DNA of 45,649 nucleotides from Streptosporangiaceae bacterium. GTDB lineage: Bacteria > Actinomycetota > Actinomycetes > Streptosporangiales > Streptosporangiaceae. The position numbers and the translations under genes are program-made. This document shows, piece after piece, positions 15,549-24,304 of this stretch. Numbering within the stretch: the stretch's first letter is position 1; every line of letters starts with the position of its first letter. The stretch lies in assembly GCA_025934375.1 (NCBI GenBank), contig JAICYD010000050.1, positions 1-45,649 on the forward strand. The letters run 5' to 3'. The notes below the pieces were generated by a model, which did not search any database, had not been told where the DNA came from, and saw nothing but the letters and a program-made list of their open reading frames with translations.

Positions 15549-16778
15549 TCACTCCAGGGCAGCTAGCGGCCGGGGAGCCGGCACCGGCCAGGCGACCGCC
15601 GCGGAACCGGGCTCAGCCATGTTCAGCAGCTGGTACATCAGCGTCCTGATAAGCCCGGCCGAGCGGCCGGGGGCACCGGTCACCAGGTCGCGGATCACCC
15701 GATGCCGAGCTGGCGTCCAGGCGCGTGCCACCTGTCCCAGCTGCGCGGTGAGATCCTGGCCAGGCCGGAGCCTGGGTGCCACCCGGCCGAGCCTGGCGAC
15801 CGTGCAGGCTGGGTCCAGTTCCTCCGCCGGGAGGCTGGCCAGCGCCACCGGACGCCCTATCGCGGCGGCGTAGCAGGTCACCGACCCGTGGTCGCCGATC
15901 ACGCAGTCGGCCGCCGCCAGCGCCGCGCGCCAGCCCTCCTCGGGAGGCAACAGGACCAGCCCGGCTCGCATGGTCTCGGCTAGCCAGGCACGAAGCTGGC
16001 GGCGCCCGCACCAGGCCCATACGTGGGGGTGCGCGATAGCCGCCACGCGGTAGGAATCCGCGGGCAACTGGCCGGTCAGCTCGCTCAGCAGGTCGGGCCA
16101 GCGCTGCAGCAGCGATCCCGGTCCCCAGGTTGACGAGACCACGACAAGCGTACGGTCTTGGGCTCCCAGTGCCTGACGGTACAACTCGCGCGCGGGCAGG
16201 CTCGCGGCGAGCCGGTCAAAGGCCGGATCCCCGGCGACGGTCGCTACCGGAGCCGCTTCCGGGCAGCCCCGACGGAGTCGCTGGAGGTCGCGCTCGGTGG
16301 GCACGACCATCGCCGACGGGACTACGCGCCCCCGGTGGATGAGCGCCGCCCGCTCCAGGCCGCACATTTCCCGGCCCGCCTCCGGCCCGGCCCCCTCCCA
16401 CCGCTTCAGGCACTTGTTGAACCCGATGCCGTGCGGTACGTGCAGCACCGGCGCGTGCAACCGTTCAAGCTGCGGGTAAGAGGCGGCAACGGCGAGGTCG
16501 AACCGCGTTTGCGTCGCCTGCTGCCACGAGATCACGACGGCGCCCAGCCGCTCGAGGTACTCGCCGGTCCAGCCGGGCGACGCTGCTCCCGGAGCGCACG
16601 CGTACACCACTTGAATGCGCCGGTCCGCTTCCAGCAGCGGCATGATGTCGGCCAGCCGCGTCGCCGCGGTCATATGGTGGACAACGGCCAGCACGGTTCG
16701 TTCCGGTGCGAATGTCGCCGCACGCCGTGCGTCAAGGCCGAACGGGCCGATCTCCCATTGCTGTTCCTCGTGTGGCAT
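15549..16778 (-). CDS. GT-B-fold-like protein of unknown function
   Basis: A 409-residue soluble protein. Two Rossmann-like halves are apparent. The N half has TVLAVVHHMTAATRLADIMP, VVYACAP and LHVPHGIGFNKC; the C half has LVVVSSTWGPGSLL, VAAIAHPHVW, DCVIGDHGSVTCYAAAIGRPV and LLPPEEGW. The 'GDHGSVTCYAAAIGRPV' segment resembles donor-binding loops of CDP-glycerol glycerophosphotransferases and UDP-GlcNAc epimerase-type GT-B proteins. I recall close Streptomyces relatives being labelled 'translation initiation factor 2', which the sequence does not support. ATG 16778 is chosen for the GAGGAGG 5 nt upstream; the frame opens further to 16844. It forms an operon with the small gene that follows. 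The substrate is unknown. Confidence 0.72.
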   Translation of the reverse strand: MPHEEQQWEIGPFGLDARRAATFAPERTVLAVVHHMTAATRLADIMPLLEADRRIQVVYACAPGAASPGWTGEYLERLGAVVISWQQATQTRFDLAVAASYPQLERLHAPVLHVPHGIGFNKCLKRWEGAGPEAGREMCGLERAALIHRGRVVPSAMVVPTERDLQRLRRGCPEAAPVATVAGDPAFDRLAASLPARELYRQALGAQDRTLVVVSSTWGPGSLLQRWPDLLSELTGQLPADSYRVAAIAHPHVWAWCGRRQLRAWLAETMRAGLVLLPPEEGWRAALAAADCVIGDHGSVTCYAAAIGRPVALASLPAEELDPACTVARLGRVAPRLRPGQDLTAQLGQVARAWTPARHRVIRDLVTGAPGRSAGLIRTLMYQLLNMAEPGSAAVAWPVPAPRPLAALE

Positions 16779-16925
16779 GCCATCCTCCTCGCTGCCGAGC
16801 ATGCGCGCAGGAGGTGGACAGGCACGTTGCGCCCGACCGGACAAGATGACTGCACCCCAGCTCAGCGGCCGGCTCGGTCACGACTGCGGCTTGCCGGCGG
16901 CGACTGGAAGAAAGCGCGGGACGGT

Positions 16926-17420
16926 TCAGCCGGTCGCGTTGAGCCAGCGCACGGGGGCGCCGTCGCCGGCGCGGCGGAAGGGATCCAGCTCGTGGTCCCA
17001 GGCGGTGCCGAGCAGCTTGTCCAGTTCCATCTCCAGCGTCGCGGACCCCGTGGCGTCCAGCGACATGGCGGCCCGCAGCCGGCCCTCGGGGATCAGGATG
17101 TCGCCGTTGGCGCTGGTGACCGCGGAGAAGGTGCCCAGTCCGGGCGTGTAGCAGTAGCGGACGGCGTCGCAGCCCTCGGATGCCTCCTCGGTGACCTCGA
17201 AGCGCAACCGGTTCCAGCCCGCCAGGGCAGACGTGATGGCGCCCGCCGTTCCCGGCTTCCCATGCCAGGTCAGCTCAGCGCGAAGCGTCCCGGGGGCAGC
17301 GGGCTGGCTGACCCAGGGCATGCTGACAGGAACCCCGACCGTCCCCGCTACCGCCCACTCAATGTGCGGGCACAGCGCGGGAGGCGCCGAGTGGACCTGC
17401 AAAACACCGTAAACCGACAC
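16926..17420 (-). CDS. DUF3145 protein from the internal GTG start
   Basis: Reading from GTG 17420 gives a 164-residue protein, the normal size of actinobacterial DUF3145, starting SVYGVLQVHSAPPALCP. AGGAGG (17425-17430) lies 4 nt before the GTG, a much better ribosome site than chance would give inside a coding region. Upstream, TAGCAC-CTT-GTGCTA (near 17485) forms a small dyad in what looks like an old intergenic segment. DUF3145 has no known function. I list it separately because independent translation is likely even though the frame is continuous with lnt. Confidence 0.6.
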   Translation of the reverse strand: MSVYGVLQVHSAPPALCPHIEWAVAGTVGVPVSMPWVSQPAAPGTLRAELTWHGKPGTAGAITSALAGWNRLRFEVTEEASEGCDAVRYCYTPGLGTFSAVTSANGDILIPEGRLRAAMSLDATGSATLEMELDKLLGTAWDHELDPFRRAGDGAPVRWLNATG

Positions 17421-19229
17421 CGTGCCTCCTAGACGAGGGTCGCCTTCCCCTGCGGCCTCATCAGGCGGTGCTGTATCGTGCCTAGCACAAGGTGCTAAGC
17501 CAGCGACCGGCTGCCCGGTATCTGCGTCATATTGTGCCCCATGTCCATCGGCGGCACCAGTGGTATTGCCTAGAAAACTTCGCCGGCGACCCGCGATGAC
17601 CAGCAGCGCGATCGCCGTCAGGGCCACGCCCGCCCACATCACGTAGTCGCCGGCCTGGTCGTAGAAGGTCCGCGCGGGCCCCGAGGGCAGCGCGAGCCGG
17701 ACGGTGACGACCCCGTGTCCCCCCTGCCCCATCCACGCCAGCTCCCGGCCGCGCGCGTCGAACGCGACCGTGTCCCCGGTCAGCGCCGCCTGCACCGCGG
17801 GACGGCCAGTCTCCGCCGCGCGGATCGCCGCCAGCGAGGCGTGCTGGTCCGGTCCCCAGGTGCCCTGGAACGTCGACGTCGAGGACTGGTAGACCAGCAA
17901 CTGCGCCCCGGCCCCGGCGTCGACCCGGGACATGTCGGGGAACGCGGACTCGAAGCACACCAGCACCCCGACCGGCAGCGGCCGCCCCGCGCGGTCGGTC
18001 ATCGCCAGCACCCGCGCGCCGTCGCCGGGGACCATGTTCGACCCGGCCGCCTTGCTGACCTTGGTGAGCCAGCCGAGCTGCTGCCGGAACGGGATGTACT
18101 CACCGAACGGCACCAGCCGGGTCTTGGCGTAGGTCCCCTTGATCCCGGCCGGCGCGACGAGCACCGCCCACTTCTCGTGCCCCTTGCCCGGCGGCGTGGC
18201 GTCCTGGCTGACCAGGACCTCCGCGCCGCTGTGGACCGACAGGGCCTCGATCTGGCGCAGCAGCGGCGCTGAGGACGCCTGCGTCAGGTCCTCGGCGATG
18301 CTGCTCTCCCCCCAGACGATGAGGTCAGGATTTCCCCCGCCCAACGAGCCGGGCTGGCTGATGGTTGCCGACAGCGTCTGCGAGGCGTGGGTGCGCAGGG
18401 CATCGTCATTGATGATCCCCGGCTGGACCATCGCGATCGTGACCGTCCGGGCCGGGGGGAACGGCGCGGTCAGCGCGAATGCCAGCGGCCCCGACCCGGC
18501 CGCCGCGACCAGGGCGGCCAGCCCGGCCGCCGCCAGCAGCAGGCGCCGCCCGCCCGCCCGCGGCGCGGGCCGCTCCCCCGGCACCAGCAGGCCCGGGACC
18601 AGCGCGCCGAGCGCCGCCGTGATCGCCGCGTTGGCGATCACCAGCGCGACGCTGACCAGCCACACTCCCCCGACGGCGGCGAGCGACAAGACCGCCGGGT
18701 GCTGCCACTGCGACGCTCCGTACAGGTCCCACGGCCCGCCCAGTCCCTGGTAGGAGCGAGCCCACTCGGGAATCAGCCACGCCGCGGGCAGCAGGGCCAG
18801 CGACAGCCCGAACCGGCTCCAGGCCCGCGGCGGTGCCCCCGGAGGATCGGGTGGCAGCAGCAGGCGCGCGAACGCGGCGAAGGGCGCCCACAGCCCGCCG
18901 AAGATCGCGCCGATCACCAGCAGTCCCGGCCCGATCTGGGGGGCCATCCACGACAGCATCGAGATCAGGTAGCCCGCCCCGAACCACCAGCCGCGGGCGA
19001 CCGCCTCCCGCGCCGTCCCCGCCCGCGCGAACAGCACCAGCGCCGGCACCAGCGCGAACCAGGCGAGGTAGGACAGGCTCAGCCCCGGGAACACCAGGAC
19101 GACCGCCGCGATCGCGGCCAGCAGCGACGCCCACCGGGCCGGGTACCTGAACGGTCGCAGCAGCCGCCCGCCCCGGGAACGCCGCCCGGTATCCCCCGCG
19201 CCCGGGCCTCGCTCAGAAACCACCGCCAT
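16926..19229 (-). CDS. lnt: apolipoprotein N-acyltransferase running in frame into DUF3145
   Basis: A single 767-codon frame. Residues 1-540 are Lnt, which transfers an acyl chain from phospholipid to the N-terminal cysteine of lipoproteins at the outer face of the membrane. It has about seven N-terminal membrane helices and then a nitrilase-like domain with the catalytic glutamate in IVWGESSIAED, lysine in YAKTRLVPFGEYIPF and cysteine in VGVLVCFESAFPD, and a final helix near 555. Residues 541-600 are a low-complexity, intergenic-looking linker. Residues about 605-767 are a complete DUF3145 protein (VYGVLQVHSAPPALCPHIEW, GDILIPEGRLRAAM, DDELxPFR-like DHELDPFRRAGDGAPVRWL). AGGAGG followed by GTG at 17420 sits at the junction, so DUF3145 may also be made alone. 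Either this is a true fusion or Lnt lost its stop. Confidence 0.85.
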   Translation of the reverse strand: MAVVSERGPGAGDTGRRSRGGRLLRPFRYPARWASLLAAIAAVVLVFPGLSLSYLAWFALVPALVLFARAGTAREAVARGWWFGAGYLISMLSWMAPQIGPGLLVIGAIFGGLWAPFAAFARLLLPPDPPGAPPRAWSRFGLSLALLPAAWLIPEWARSYQGLGGPWDLYGASQWQHPAVLSLAAVGGVWLVSVALVIANAAITAALGALVPGLLVPGERPAPRAGGRRLLLAAAGLAALVAAAGSGPLAFALTAPFPPARTVTIAMVQPGIINDDALRTHASQTLSATISQPGSLGGGNPDLIVWGESSIAEDLTQASSAPLLRQIEALSVHSGAEVLVSQDATPPGKGHEKWAVLVAPAGIKGTYAKTRLVPFGEYIPFRQQLGWLTKVSKAAGSNMVPGDGARVLAMTDRAGRPLPVGVLVCFESAFPDMSRVDAGAGAQLLVYQSSTSTFQGTWGPDQHASLAAIRAAETGRPAVQAALTGDTVAFDARGRELAWMGQGGHGVVTVRLALPSGPARTFYDQAGDYVMWAGVALTAIALLVIAGRRRSFLGNTTGAADGHGAQYDADTGQPVAGLAPCARHDTAPPDEAAGEGDPRLGGTVSVYGVLQVHSAPPALCPHIEWAVAGTVGVPVSMPWVSQPAAPGTLRAELTWHGKPGTAGAITSALAGWNRLRFEVTEEASEGCDAVRYCYTPGLGTFSAVTSANGDILIPEGRLRAAMSLDATGSATLEMELDKLLGTAWDHELDPFRRAGDGAPVRWLNATG

Positions 19230-19261
19230 CTATCCATTATCCCCAGCCCCGGGACCTGAAG

Positions 19262-19298
19262 CGCGAGGCCACGGACCGTTAGGTACGGTCCGTGGCCT
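19262..19298 (-). terminator. strong hairpin terminator after the cox operon
   Basis: A perfect 16-bp stem (19262-19277 with 19283-19298) closes a 5-nt loop, between the coxM stop at 19322 and the lnt start at 19229. It lacks a T-run on the minus strand. It should separate cox transcripts from lnt. Confidence 0.8.
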
Positions 19299-19321
19299 CG
19301 GTTTGCTCGGCTGGGCCAGGG

Positions 19322-20143
19322 TCAGCCCCGGCTCCGGGACTCCTCCAGGGCCCGCCTGACCAGGACCCGCGCGAGGTGCTCGCGGAACGCGGCGCTCGCG
19401 TGGATGTCCGATCCGGCGCCGGTGCCCTCGGCGGCGTGCTCGGCGGCGTCGGCGACCGACGCCCCGGAGGCCAGCGCCGCCTCGACGGCGGAGGCGCGCA
19501 GCGGGGTGTGGCCCATGTTGACCAGCGCCACCTTGTCCGACTGCACCGCCACGCCGACGATCGCCCAGTCGATCGCCCGCTTGGTGAACTTCTGGAAGGA
19601 CCAGGCGTTCGGGCTGGCTGGCTTGGGCACCTGGATCTCGGTGAGCAGCTCGCCGGGCTCCAGGGCGGTCTCGAAGATGCCCTTGAAGAACTCAGCCGCG
19701 GGGACTGACCGGGTACCGGAGCCGCCGCGGATCACGAACGTGGCGTCCAGCGCGAGCAGCACCGCGGGCAAGTCGGAGGCCGCGTCCGCGTGCGCGACCG
19801 AGCCGCCGATGGTGCCCCGGTGCCGGATCTGCGGGTCGCCGACCTGACCGGCCGCGTGGGCCAGCAGCGGGATCTCCGCCGCCAGCAGCGCGGACGTGTT
19901 GACGTCGTGGTGCCTGGTCAGCGCGCCGATCGCCACGTAGGTGCCCTCGTCGCGGACGTAGGACAGCTCGGTGATGCGACCCAGGTCGATCAGGTACTCC
20001 GGCGCGGCGAACCGCAGCTTCATCAGCGGCAGCAGCGAGTGCCCGCCGGCCAGGAACTTGGCGTCCTCGCCGAGCTCGGCGGCCAGGTCGAGCGCCTCGT
20101 CGACCGAGGAGGCGCGACGGTAGGTGAACGACGGTGGGATCAC
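19322..20143 (-). CDS. coxM: FAD-binding medium subunit of a xanthine-oxidase-family dehydrogenase (CoxM-like)
   Basis: A 273-residue flavoprotein subunit that passes electrons from the iron-sulfur subunit to FAD and then to an acceptor. FAD-binding motifs are present: AKFLAGGHSLLPLMKLRFA, the LIDLGRI segment and HRGTIGGSVAHADAASDLPA. The C-terminal CO_deh_flav domain covers about 165-270. GTG 20143 overlaps the upstream TGA as GTGA and has GGAGG upstream, so it is chosen over earlier frame-open codons. The order L-S-M on the transcript (22955 to 19322) is one variant of cox-type operons; with a form II large subunit, its physiological substrate is open. Confidence 0.88.
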   Translation of the reverse strand: MIPPSFTYRRASSVDEALDLAAELGEDAKFLAGGHSLLPLMKLRFAAPEYLIDLGRITELSYVRDEGTYVAIGALTRHHDVNTSALLAAEIPLLAHAAGQVGDPQIRHRGTIGGSVAHADAASDLPAVLLALDATFVIRGGSGTRSVPAAEFFKGIFETALEPGELLTEIQVPKPASPNAWSFQKFTKRAIDWAIVGVAVQSDKVALVNMGHTPLRASAVEAALASGASVADAAEHAAEGTGAGSDIHASAAFREHLARVLVRRALEESRSRG

Positions 20144-20643
20144 TTGCCAGCCTCCGCTGCGCTTGTTGAAGACGCGGTGCTTGTTGAGGATGCTGCCGCT
20201 AGTGCGGCCTGCACGATGTTGTGGTAGCCGGTGCAGCGGCAGATGTTGCCCTCCAGCCCGGCCCGCACCTCCGCCTCCGTTGGCGAGGGGTTCTCCTTCA
20301 GCAGCGACGTGATCGCCATCACGAAGCCGGGGGTGCAGAACCCGCACTGCAGGCCGTGGTTCTCGTGGAACGCCTTCTGCACCGCGCTCATCTCGCCGTT
20401 TTCTGAGGCCAGCCCCTCCAGCGTGGTGACCTGGCGCCCGTCGGCCTGGGCGGCGAGCACCGTGCAGGACTTGACCGACTCGCCGTCCAGCAAGACGGTG
20501 CAGGCCCCGCAGGAGGTGGTCTCGCAGCCCACGTTGGTCGCGGTGAGGTCGGCCACGTCGCGCAGGAAGTGCACGAGCAGCGTGCGATCCTCGACGTCCG
20601 CGGTGATTTCCTTGCCGTTGACGGTCAGGGAGACCTTACTCAC
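20140..20643 (-). CDS. coxS: [2Fe-2S] small subunit of a xanthine-oxidase-family dehydrogenase (CoxS-like)
   Basis: A 167-residue protein with two 2Fe-2S clusters. The plant-ferredoxin-type cluster is bound by the cysteines in NVGCETTSCGACTVLLDG and VKSCTVLA. The C-terminal helical cluster is bound by QCGFCTPGFVMA and NICRCTGYHNIVQ. The start is GTG 20643, which overlaps the large-subunit stop as GTGA. The Ser/Ala/Thr-rich C-terminal tail (AAASSTSTASSTSAAEAGK) is longer than usual. It transfers electrons from the molybdenum site of the large subunit to the FAD subunit. Confidence 0.92.
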   Translation of the reverse strand: MSKVSLTVNGKEITADVEDRTLLVHFLRDVADLTATNVGCETTSCGACTVLLDGESVKSCTVLAAQADGRQVTTLEGLASENGEMSAVQKAFHENHGLQCGFCTPGFVMAITSLLKENPSPTEAEVRAGLEGNICRCTGYHNIVQAALAAASSTSTASSTSAAEAGK

Positions 20644-22955
20644 TTGGCGCTCGCCTTCTTCGCTTCCTGGATTGCGGTCCACACCCGCTCGGGTGTCATC
20701 GGCATGTCGATGTGCCGGACGCCGAGGTGGGCGACGGCGTCGATCACGGCGTTGTGCACCGCCGGGGTCGCGCCGATGGTGCCGGCCTCGCCGATGCCCT
20801 TGGCGCCCAGCGGGTTGAGGTCGGTGGGCGTCTCGCTGGTCACCAGCTCGAAGCTGGGCAGCTCCGCCGCCGTGATGGCGCCATAGTCGGCGAGTGAGGA
20901 GGTCAGCGGGTTGCCGTCGGCGTCGTAGAGGATCTCCTCGCACAGCGCCTGCGCCGCGCCCTGGGCGATTCCGCCGTGCCGCTGGCCCTCGAACAGGATC
21001 GGGTTGAGGATCGTCCCGGCGTCGTCGGCGGTGACGTGCCGCAGCAGCGTGACCTTGCCGGTCTCGGTGTCCACCTCGGCCAGCGAGAGCTGGGTGCCGA
21101 ACGGGAACGTGGGCCGCTCCTGGGTGAAGTGGACGTTCGCGACGATCAGCCCGCCCTCGGCCGCCCCGGCGACCTGCGCCCAGGTGAGCGACTTGTCCGG
21201 GTCGCCGGCGATGTGCCACAGGCCGGCCTCGGTGTCGAGCTGCACGTCGGACGCGGATGCCTCGAAGAGCTGCGCCGCCTTGGCGGCCGCCTCCTCCTTG
21301 ACCTCGATCGCGGCCTTGTGCACCGCCGTCCCGCCGAGCTGCAGGCTCCGCGAGCCGTAGGTGCCGACCCCCACCGGGATCAGGTCGGTGTCGCCGTGGA
21401 TGACCTCGATCTTGTCCATCGGGATGCCGAGCTCCGCCTGCACGAGCATCGCGTAGGCGGTGTGGTGGCCCTGGCCGTGCGCGGAGCTGCCGGTGTACAC
21501 GGTGGCGGTGCCATCGTCGTGCACCTCGACCTTGGCGGTCTCCCCGGCGGCGGGGTCGGGGGCGGTGATCTCCGAGTAGCTCGCCAGCCCGATGCCGATC
21601 TGCTTGACCTCGCCCGCCTCGCGGCGGCGGCGCTGCTCGGCGCGCAGCTCCTCGTAGCCGGCGGCCGCCAGGACCTTGTCCAGCGCGCCCTCGTAGTCAC
21701 CGGTGTCGTAGGGCGCGCCCGTCTTGGTGACGAACGGGAACTGCTCGTTCTTGATGTAGTTGACCTTGCGCACGACCGCCGGGTCCAGGCCGGCCGCAGC
21801 GGCGAACCAGTCCACGGCGCGCTCGATCGTGGCGGCGGCCTCGGGACGGCCCGCGCCCCGGTAGGCCGCGATCGGCGTCGCGTTGGTCATGACGACCTTG
21901 TAGCCCGCCTGGACGCTGGGGATGTCATAGACGCCCGGGGCCATCAGCACGGTGAGGCTGGGCAGGAAGCCGCTCATCCGCGCGTACGCCCCGGTGTCCT
22001 GGACGATGTCCAGCCGGTAGGCCTGGATGCGGCCGTCGGCGGTGCCGCCGATCTTGATGTGGTGGCGCTGCGCGCGGCCCTGGGTCATCGCGGTCAGGTT
22101 CTCGCTGCGCGACTCCACCCAGCGGACCGCGCGGCCGGTGTGCTTGGCGGCCCAGGCCACCAGGATGGCCTCGCGGTCCACGCCGATCTTGGCGCCGAAC
22201 CCGCCGCCCACGTCGGGGGCGACGACCCGGATCGCGTCCGGCGGCAGCCCGATGGCGGTCAGGATCAGCCGCGACAGCTGCGCGTTCTGCGTGCTGGCCC
22301 AGACGGTGAGCTTGCCGTCCTTCCAGGACGCGGCGATGGCGCGGCCCTCCATCGGCAGGCAGGCGACGCGCTGGTTGACGATGTCCCCCTCCACGACGAC
22401 GTCGCAGCCGTCGAAGGCCGAGTCGTCGAAGGCGCCGTCGCGCCGTTGCGACACGTTCGTGTCGGTGCCGTCGAACAGCAGCGTCTGCCCGGCCAGGGCG
22501 TCGTCGAACGTCACCACGGCGGGCAGTGGCTCGTAGTCCACGCTGACCAGCTCGGCGGCGTCCTCGCCCTGGTACCGGTTGTCGGTGAGCACCATCGCGA
22601 CTGGCTCGCCGACGAAGCGGACCTTGTCCACCGCCAGCAGCGGCTCCGACCACGGGCCGCCCAGCGGCATCGGCCCCTCGACGGGCGGCGCGTCCGGGTC
22701 GATCGGCGTCGGGGGCGGCGGCGGCGGGAAGTCCGTCATGTCCGCCACGGTGAGCACCGCGACGACGCCCGGCTGAGCCAGGGCTTCGCTCGTGTCAATT
22801 CCGGTGATGCGCGCGTGCGCGACGGTCGAGCGCACGAAAGTCACCCGTGCGGCGCCGTCGAGCTCGGGTTCCCTGAGGTCATCGACGTAGACGCCGCCGG
22901 CAGTCAGCAGCCGCGGGTCCTCCGTCCGTATCACCCGGGTGCCCAGGATGCTCAT
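20640..22955 (-). CDS. coxL: molybdenum-binding large subunit, form II CoxL-like
   Basis: A 771-residue molybdopterin-cytosine-dinucleotide hydroxylase subunit. It begins MSILGTRVIRTEDPRLLTA, a standard N terminus for the family, with VRFVGEPVAMVLTDNRYQ, PDVGGGFGAKIGVDREA and, near the C terminus, LGAKGIGEAGTIGATPAVHNA, whose glutamate is catalytic in the family. The active-site loop reads AAYRGAGRPEA (about residues 363-373). AYRGAGR marks form II, whereas true CO dehydrogenases (form I) have AYxCSFR. So this may oxidise CO poorly or not at all and could act on another small substrate. ATG 22955 has GGAGG 4 nt upstream. A Pro run (DFPPPPPPTPIDPD) near residue 75 is a species-specific loop. 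No coxD, E, F or G accessory gene lies next to it. Confidence 0.88.
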   Translation of the reverse strand: MSILGTRVIRTEDPRLLTAGGVYVDDLREPELDGAARVTFVRSTVAHARITGIDTSEALAQPGVVAVLTVADMTDFPPPPPPTPIDPDAPPVEGPMPLGGPWSEPLLAVDKVRFVGEPVAMVLTDNRYQGEDAAELVSVDYEPLPAVVTFDDALAGQTLLFDGTDTNVSQRRDGAFDDSAFDGCDVVVEGDIVNQRVACLPMEGRAIAASWKDGKLTVWASTQNAQLSRLILTAIGLPPDAIRVVAPDVGGGFGAKIGVDREAILVAWAAKHTGRAVRWVESRSENLTAMTQGRAQRHHIKIGGTADGRIQAYRLDIVQDTGAYARMSGFLPSLTVLMAPGVYDIPSVQAGYKVVMTNATPIAAYRGAGRPEAAATIERAVDWFAAAAGLDPAVVRKVNYIKNEQFPFVTKTGAPYDTGDYEGALDKVLAAAGYEELRAEQRRRREAGEVKQIGIGLASYSEITAPDPAAGETAKVEVHDDGTATVYTGSSAHGQGHHTAYAMLVQAELGIPMDKIEVIHGDTDLIPVGVGTYGSRSLQLGGTAVHKAAIEVKEEAAAKAAQLFEASASDVQLDTEAGLWHIAGDPDKSLTWAQVAGAAEGGLIVANVHFTQERPTFPFGTQLSLAEVDTETGKVTLLRHVTADDAGTILNPILFEGQRHGGIAQGAAQALCEEILYDADGNPLTSSLADYGAITAAELPSFELVTSETPTDLNPLGAKGIGEAGTIGATPAVHNAVIDAVAHLGVRHIDMPMTPERVWTAIQEAKKASAK

Positions 22956-23204
22956 AAATCCTCCGACCACATTGTCCAGCTGCGGACCTTCGCCGCCGAA
23001 CCTACACCGTGCCGGCTCGGCAGTGCTAGCCCTGATCGCCTCAGGCTATGCCACTCCTTTTATGGCCGAACCACGAGGTCAGGCCCGTGGACTAGTCACA
23101 ATGCAACTACCAAGAATTTCATCTGTAACGGGACCGGCATTCTGCTTTAGCAAGCCCTTCTTCGTGAAATTGCGCGAGTAGCCCGAACGGCCCGCGAGCT
23201 CCCT

Positions 23205-23424
<220 letters not shown>

Positions 23425-23427
23425 CGG

Positions 23428-24288
23428 TTAAGACGGGCCCGGGCCGGTGGCGACCGGGCGGCGCGGGTCGGTGATCCACTCCGACCACGAGCCCGCGTAG
23501 AGCGCGGCGGGGACCCCGGCCAGCGCTAGCGCTAGTACCTCGTGCGCTGCGGTCACGCCGGAGCCGCAGTAGGCGCCCGCCGCCGAGGCGGCCGCGGGCG
23601 CCGCGATGCCCAGGCCGGCGAACCGGGCGGCTAGCTCGCCGGGCGAGCGGAAGGTGCCGTCCGGGTTCACGTTGCCCGCCGTGGGCGCGCTGACCGCGCC
23701 GGGGATGTGCCCGGCCACCGGGTCAACCGGCTCGACCTCGCCCCGGTACCGCTCGGCGGCCCGCGCGTCGAGCAGCACCCCGGCGCCGGCCAGCGCCATC
23801 GCGCCGGCGGCGTCCAGCAGCGGCAGGTGCCCCGGCTCGGCGATGAAGCTGCCGTACTCGGGCGCCTCCGCCAGTTCCCCCCGCTCAACGGGCAGGCCGT
23901 CCGCCGCCCACGCCCGGAAGCCCCCGTCCAGCACCCGGACCGAGGGATGGCCAAAGTAACGCAGCAGCCACCACGCGCGGGCGGCCGCCATCGAGTCCGC
24001 GTCGTCGTAGACGATCACCGGCCGGTCCCCGCGCACCCCCAGCCGGCGCATCGCCGCGGTGAAGGCGTCCGCGTCCGGCAACGGGTGCCGCCCGCCGGCT
24101 CCGGCCGGCGCCGCGAGGTCGTCGTCGAGGTCGGTGAACACCGCTCCGGGAAGGTGCCCCTCGGCGTAGGTCTCCTTGCCGGGCGGGCCGCCTAGCTTCC
24201 ACCGCACGTCGAGCAGCGAGGGCGGGCTGCCCTGGCTCAGCGCCCGGGCGAGCTCGCCGGCGCTGATGAGGATGCCTGCGTCTGCCAC
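23428..24288 (-). CDS. sulfurtransferase with two rhodanese domains
   Basis: A 286-residue enzyme of the thiosulfate/3-mercaptopyruvate sulfurtransferase family, moving sulfane sulfur to an acceptor such as cyanide or thioredoxin. The N-terminal, inactive rhodanese domain (about 1-140) includes SLLDVRWKLGGPPG, VIVYDDADSMAAARAWWLLRYFG and VLDGGFRAWA. The C-terminal domain (about 155-280) has VLLDARAAERYRGE, DPVAGHIPGAVSAPT and the catalytic loop AYCGSGVTAAHE. CGSGVTA is typical of actinobacterial members. The start is GTG 24288, with no Shine-Dalgarno but a CATACT -10-like element 6 nt upstream, so it is probably leaderless. It ends 3 bp before the phosphate-transporter remnant. Confidence 0.9.
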   Translation of the reverse strand: MADAGILISAGELARALSQGSPPSLLDVRWKLGGPPGKETYAEGHLPGAVFTDLDDDLAAPAGAGGRHPLPDADAFTAAMRRLGVRGDRPVIVYDDADSMAAARAWWLLRYFGHPSVRVLDGGFRAWAADGLPVERGELAEAPEYGSFIAEPGHLPLLDAAGAMALAGAGVLLDARAAERYRGEVEPVDPVAGHIPGAVSAPTAGNVNPDGTFRSPGELAARFAGLGIAAPAAASAAGAYCGSGVTAAHEVLALALAGVPAALYAGSWSEWITDPRRPVATGPGPS

Positions 24289-24294
24289 CCGTGC

Positions 24295-24300
24295 AGTATG
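24295..24300 (-). promoter_or_regulatory. -10 element of a leaderless sulfurtransferase promoter
   Basis: CATACT on the minus strand, then GCACGG, then the GTG start at 24288. It lies between this gene and the stop of the alkaline-phosphatase-like gene (24305). Confidence 0.4.
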
Positions 24301-24304
24301 GCGG

